This document shows, piece after piece, positions 62,601 to 64,000 of a stretch of 64,000 nt of DNA. The notes under the pieces are model-generated. The model worked only from the letters and a program-made list of their open reading frames with translations, did no database searches and had not been told where the DNA came from. Each line of letters starts with the position of its first letter. Position 1 is the first letter of the stretch. A program made the translations under genes and the position numbers. This stretch comes from Harmothoe impar (lineage: Eukaryota; Annelida; Polychaeta; Phyllodocida; Polynoidae). The stretch is from contig OX381709.1 in the NCBI GenBank assembly GCA_947462335.1, forward strand, positions 64,596,609-64,660,608, written 5' to 3'.

Positions 62601-64000
62601 AATCCTTTAGATTAAGAAATCATCCCAGTATCAGAGGAAATGAGAAATATGTGTCCTGTCACTTTTTTAAATGGTCCGGCTTCCCACAGGACGACTCTCT
62701 ACCCAAGTCCTGGCGCCGTAGCTACCACATAGCCATAGACAACGGACTGGACGATGACCTGCAACAACTGGTAGGACATGCACATAGCGGGAAGGGGGGG
62801 GCAGTAGCATGGTAGGGTGCTGGGGGATTTTTTTTCTTATTTACATTTTAAATATTTATTTATTTTTCGTGTTAGTAAGGAGGAGGTGATTTAACAGTAG
62901 ATGCTTGATTTCTTTCTTTTCCTGTTTAGTGCAGTCGTCTAAGAATATAAGCACAACAAATTACAACAATTTATTTGGCACCATTTGACTCAGAAATGTA
63001 TACAGAACCACACATCAATAGTTTACGAAAATCTAAGTGGTGGAAGGGTGATTCTTCTGTGAGGTTTGTAAAAAATGCATTTACAAAGGACATATGTCGG
63101 TTTTATAAAATTAATAAACTATTTGCTTCACTATTTGTTTATACCTAGACTTCTAAATAACAAAAAGCGTTTGAGTGATACCTTTTGAACTTCTGTCAGT
63201 TGTAAAAAATTGTTTGCAGTAATATGTTATGGAAGGGTACAGTACTTAATCAAGAACAAAATTCTATTGCATTTAAGTATTTGTAAGAAGTAAATACGTT
63301 GGTATGTCTCATATACTGCTTGGTTGTTGTCTTGGCGTATTAAAGTCTATCGCAGTCTTGTCTTCTCGCATGATTAATATAATAATCTCAGCGCTACTCC
63401 TAGTCTCTGCTCGCAGTATTCTCTGAGCTGACTTAACTAGTCTGGAAGTCAGAAAAAAAAAGTGTAACTCTCTTTCTAGTCAAATGTTGTCTTGAAGTAG
63501 TCCTCTGTAGAACTCTAACTTGCATGATTCTTTGTAGTTGAACTGTGGTGCCTCTGACCGGCGGTCTAAGGTAAGGGGATTATACCTCGGCCTTAGCTTA
63601 CAGAAATTTAAAATTTAAAAACAAATGTTTTAACATAATTTTAAACAGTTTGCCATGGGATGAAATTCTGCTTTTAGTTCTAATCACTGCTTTAATTAAA
63701 CCGGCTTCAAATAATACACACTGTACAATCAAAATACTGTAAATCAAATTATTGACAAAACACACATATATCATAGATATGAGGATCGACTCGCCATTTT
63801 CTCAATACTTGAGATAGATAATACATATGAGGTAGAAGTAAAGGGGTGAATATATTCTACATTCTGATGGGAAACTTTTGAAATATTCCAGCTTCAATGT
63901 TCCTTTATCCATTACATATGATAAATGTTAACAATGCTTAATGTTGGTATTGGGACTGTCAGAATGGGGAGAATGGAGAAGACTGCCACAGACGGAAGTC
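44631..64000 (+). CDS. Rassf: LIM-RASSF gene (Ras-association family protein with N-terminal LIM domain), 5' part, eight coding exons
   Basis: Seen: eight spliced exons (44631-44670, 46163-46257, 51636-51778, 59332-59404, 62084-62161, 62690-62770, 63538-63570, 63963-64000+) join in one frame and give about 193 residues before the window ends. Residues 4-56 form one LIM domain with ligands C4, C7, H25, C28, C31, C34, C52 and C56. Residues 96-142 match the conserved segment before the RA domain of vertebrate RASSF2/4/6 ([10 protein letters not shown], then [11 protein letters not shown] and PIQLQP). Known: Drosophila Rassf has LIM, RA and SARAH domains and binds the Hippo kinase through SARAH; vertebrate RASSF2/4/6 lack the LIM. 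Inferred: this is the invertebrate ancestral form, a scaffold in Hippo and Ras signalling, with RA and SARAH encoded to the right of the window. The start is set by the residues aligning with CRIP and fly Rassf N-termini. Exons are GC-richer than introns. Confidence 0.93.
44760..44937. repeat. foldback element, 66-bp arms, in intron 1
   Basis: The left arm 44760-44825 (starting AGGTGAGTTCGGTATCAGG) and right arm 44871-44937 are reverse complements with roughly 94% identity around a 45-bp spacer. No clear target duplication was seen. It starts only 90 bp after the exon 1 donor. Confidence 0.85.
45133..45432. mobile_element. GGGAGTG element copy A (300 bp, TTA-flanked)
   Basis: Terminal inverted repeats begin GGGAGTGTTCATTTATTA at left; the right end is TAATAAATGAATACTCCC. 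TTA flanks it on both sides (45130-45132 and 45433-45435). The interior is rich in poly(C) and CpG (TTTCGCGCGGAGGGG). A three-base TTA duplication and GGG terminus fit PIF/Harbinger-type non-autonomous elements. In intron 1 of LIM-RASSF. Confidence 0.75.
45436..45669. mobile_element. GGGAGTG element copy B (234 bp), tandem with copy A
   Basis: It has the same termini and the same internal TTTCGCGCGGAGGGGCG motif as copy A. It begins right after the TTA that ends copy A and ends before another TTA (45670-45672). Two same-orientation copies therefore share one target site. A decayed right end (AAATGACCACTCCC) near 45966-45980 suggests a third, damaged relative. Confidence 0.75.
46163..46257 (+). 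CDS. Rassf: LIM-RASSF exon 2 (core of the LIM domain)
   Basis: The acceptor is TTACAAACAG|CG. The first two bases complete an alanine codon with the last base of exon 1, giving the CRIP-like sequence [15 protein letters not shown] across the junction. The exon carries H25, C28, C31 and C34 ([13 protein letters not shown]) and ends HAE with a whole codon. The donor GAG|GTGTGT is weaker than the others in this gene. Length is 95 nt. Confidence 0.93.
46258..51635 (+). other. Rassf: LIM-RASSF intron 2
   Basis: 5.4 kb; contains GTGCCTC element copy 1 and no other recognised structure. Confidence 0.8.
49001..49220 (+). mobile_element. GTGCCTC element copy 1 (220 bp, 6-bp TSD)
   Basis: The termini GTGCCTCTACATGGGTA and its reverse complement bound a 220-bp element. 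The direct repeat CATTCT flanks it at 48995-49000 and 49221-49226. The interior is built from AAAATCGACACG/GCGACACGG units. It has no coding capacity and so is a non-autonomous, MITE-like element. It lies in intron 2 of LIM-RASSF. Confidence 0.85.
51636..51778 (+). CDS. Rassf: LIM-RASSF exon 3 (end of LIM domain and basic linker)
   Basis: The acceptor is CTCTGGCAG|CAC. The exon encodes [18 protein letters not shown], the last zinc pair in C-x3-C form and the FGP turn typical of CRIP and fly Rassf LIM domains. [15 protein letters not shown] stretch follows, then a Ser/Pro/Lys-rich linker ([12 protein letters not shown]). It ends in phase 2 at AAAAA|GTAAGT. It is strikingly GC-rich against its AT-rich introns. 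Confidence 0.95.
57269..57302 (+). repeat. GTT microsatellite
   Basis: Interrupted (GTT)n run in intron 3 of LIM-RASSF. Confidence 0.8.
57450..57872. mobile_element. CAGGGG element (423 bp, inverted termini)
   Basis: The left terminus CAGGGGTAGACACTAAC is matched by GTTAGTGTCTACCCCTG at the right. AATATG flanks both sides (57444-57449 and 57873-57878). Subterminal CCCGGG-rich repeats (CGGGCCCGGGTGGCCC) are also inverted. The CAGGGG start is typical of hAT transposons, but the flanking repeat I can see is 6 bp rather than the usual 8. No coding capacity. Intron 3 of LIM-RASSF. Confidence 0.75.
57934..58146 (+). mobile_element. GTGCCTC element copy 2 (213 bp, 6-bp TSD)
   Basis: Same termini (GTGCCTCTACATAGGTA left, CCATGTAGAGGCAC right) and same interior units as the copies at 49.0 and 59.7 kb. 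The flanking duplication is ATATAT (57928-57933 and 58147-58152). It lies in intron 3 of LIM-RASSF, 60 bp after another transposon-like element. Confidence 0.85.
59332..59404 (+). CDS. Rassf: LIM-RASSF exon 4 (start of RASSF2/4/6-type conserved block)
   Basis: The acceptor is CTTTGTAG|A. The first base completes Lys93; the exon then encodes [17 protein letters not shown] followed by AQIVSRE. This parallels the L-x-x-YN-x-x-x-EG segment near the N-terminus of vertebrate RASSF2 and RASSF4. It ends on a codon boundary at GAG|GTGAGT. A short tandem array starts only about 25 bp after the donor. Confidence 0.9.
59429..59588 (+). repeat. 53-bp tandem array related to GTGCCTC element interior
   Basis: TTCTTAAAATCGACATG recurs at 59455, 59508 and 59561, a 53-bp period, with little divergence. 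The AAAATCGACATGGCGACATGG unit at the start matches the interior of copy 2 apart from C-to-T changes at CpG sites. There are no terminal inverted repeats. It begins 25 bp after the exon 4 donor and ends in a 15-bp poly(C) run. Confidence 0.8.
59741..59963 (-). mobile_element. GTGCCTC element copy 3 (223 bp, inverted, 6-bp TSD)
   Basis: The termini match the other two copies, but the interior CGACACGG units run on the opposite strand (CCGTGTCGCCGTGTCG form). The flanking duplication is ATTAAT (59735-59740 and 59964-59969). It sits in intron 4 of LIM-RASSF. Confidence 0.85.
60040..60240. promoter_or_regulatory. CpG-rich module with YY1, ETS, forkhead and E-box motifs in intron 4
   Basis: Within 200 bp: the element GCGTGAAATA once inverted and twice direct (TATTTCACGCTC), the perfect 12-bp palindrome GGTCACGTGACC (60146-60157), a YY1-type CAAAATGGCGGC (60169-60180) and three 19-bp-spaced repeats starting GGAAGTAAA (60185, 60204, 60223). 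The first repeat contains the forkhead word GTAAACAA. It lies between exons 4 and 5 of LIM-RASSF and directly before a 40-bp-arm hairpin. Either an internal alternative promoter or a dispersed repeat that looks like one; the internal repeats favour the latter. Confidence 0.35.
60185..60241 (+). repeat. three tandem 19-bp units (GGAAGTAAA...)
   Basis: GGAAGT starts at 60185, 60204 and 60223, exactly 19 bp apart. The units share GGAAGTAAAC/AAAAC and then diverge. The first follows the YY1-like motif directly. Confidence 0.7.
60309..60404. repeat. inverted repeat, 40-bp arms
   Basis: The left arm (60309-60348, beginning CACTGGTTACTGCAC) and right arm (60365-60404) are reverse complements with about two mismatches. 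They are separated by a 16-nt loop that is itself partly self-complementary (GGCCTACGGCC). The DNA or any intronic RNA would fold into a near-perfect hairpin. It has no recognised target duplication. Confidence 0.85.
61471..62009. mobile_element. TTAA-flanked element (539 bp) with GGTGGCCGGCGG termini
   Basis: The termini GGTGGCCGGCGG and CCGCCGGCCACC are perfect 12-bp inverted repeats. TTAA lies immediately outside each (61467-61470 and 62010-62013). TTAA targeting fits piggyBac- or Kolobok-derived non-autonomous elements. It has no transposase. It ends 74 bp before exon 5 of LIM-RASSF and encloses a tRNA-like segment. Confidence 0.75.
61562..61632 (-). repeat. tRNA-like segment (Thr-TGT-like), probably SINE-derived
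   Basis: On the minus strand the order TGGTATAATGG (A-box-like), GCCTTGTAATC (anticodon-arm-like with TGT) and GGTCTTGGGGCCGAATCCC (T-arm and B-box-like) follows a tRNA. The acceptor stem does not pair and the anticodon stem is decayed, so it is a relic rather than a working tRNA gene. Confidence 0.5.
62084..62161 (+). CDS. Rassf: LIM-RASSF exon 5 (conserved EGxLxxAWG block)
   Basis: The acceptor is TGTGTAG|GTG. The exon encodes [18 protein letters not shown] followed by CPIQLQPK, closely following the vertebrate RASSF2/4 pattern of an EG-L-x-AWG core, then P-I-x-LQ. It is exactly 26 codons and ends AAG|GTAGGG. It begins only 74 bp after the end of a TTAA-flanked repeat element. Confidence 0.93.
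62690..62770 (+). CDS. Rassf: LIM-RASSF exon 6 (linker)
   Basis: The acceptor is TTCCCACAG|GAC. The exon encodes [18 protein letters not shown] followed by GLDDDLQQL: 27 whole codons, donor CTG|GTAGGA. The leading DD matches the position where vertebrate RASSF2 continues after its PIRLQ motif. The rest is a linker I do not recognise. Confidence 0.88.
63538..63570 (+). CDS. Rassf: LIM-RASSF exon 7 (33-nt microexon)
   Basis: The acceptor is TTCTTTGTAG|TTG. The exon encodes [11 protein letters not shown], eleven whole codons, and the donor AAG|GTAAGG is strong. Because it is symmetric (phase 0 to 0) it could be skipped without a frameshift. Support is the good splice sites and in-frame continuation into the next exon. 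Homology is too short to judge. Confidence 0.65.
63963..64000 (+). CDS. Rassf: LIM-RASSF exon 8, cut by window end
   Basis: The acceptor is GGGACTGTCAG|AAT. The visible part reads [13 protein letters not shown] in the frame carried over from exon 7 and is truncated by the window edge. Charged, low-complexity sequence is expected in the RASSF linker between the conserved block and the RA domain. Confidence 0.65.

Larger units (their letters stand above)
62162..63962 (+). other. Rassf: LIM-RASSF introns 5-7
   Basis: Three short AT-rich introns (62162-62689, 62771-63537, 63571-63962) interrupted by exons 6 and 7. I see no repeats or motifs of note in them. Confidence 0.7.

Noticed and set aside
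1..64000. CRISPR arrays, bacterial operons, phage or viral genes
   Set aside because: None seen; the tandem repeats are minisatellites and the gene structure is eukaryotic.

Overview
The window is eukaryotic, almost certainly metazoan, genomic DNA. It is moderately AT-rich and mostly non-coding, short coding exons are bounded by GT-AG splice sites, and there is no bacterial-style gene packing. Content points to a marine invertebrate, possibly a lophotrochozoan such as a mollusc. Reasons are the LIM-bearing RASSF gene, many small terminal-inverted-repeat elements, a GATTGATTGATT...TTTAACGTCC-type repeat near 6.7 kb, and recurrent TACCGGTA and TACATGTA words. The phylum is an inference, not a reading.

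Two genes can be recognised. (1) On the + strand from 44,631 to beyond the right edge lie eight coding exons of a LIM-RASSF gene. Exons 1-3 encode one complete CRIP-type LIM domain. Exons 4-6 encode the block that precedes the Ras-association domain in vertebrate RASSF2/4/6. Exon 7 is a 33-nt microexon and exon 8 is cut by the window end. All seven junctions join in frame. The architecture matches Drosophila Rassf; the expected RA and SARAH domains must lie to the right. (2) On the - strand, 20,965-21,280 is one exon carrying the catalytic-cysteine box of a USP53/USP54-type ubiquitin hydrolase. I found no further catalytic-domain exon of it in the remaining 21 kb. The two genes are divergent, with about 23 kb between their recognised exons.

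Layout: 1-20.9 kb has no firmly assigned gene, a few weak minus-strand exon candidates, and a two-block minisatellite at 11.4-12.2 kb. 21-31 kb is upstream of the USP exon, with a CRE-like cluster at 26.85 kb, a doubtful membrane-protein fragment at 28.5 kb and a CCAAT/CpG-rich promoter-like patch at 30.9-31.1 kb. 31-44 kb is gene-poor. 44.0-44.6 kb is a motif-dense putative promoter directly before the LIM-RASSF start codon. 44.6-64 kb is the LIM-RASSF gene, whose introns hold a dense set of short inverted-repeat elements.

The most distinctive non-genic signals are in those introns. One family of about 220 bp has three complete copies with GTGCCTCTACAT termini, each flanked by a perfect 6-bp target duplication and built inside from CGACACGG units. 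There is also a tandem pair of TTA-flanked elements, a 423-bp CAGGGG element, a TTAA-flanked 539-bp element containing a tRNA-like segment, and two long foldbacks. The window also has about 19 poly(G)/poly(C) runs of 11 bp or more against one comparable poly(A)/poly(T) run.
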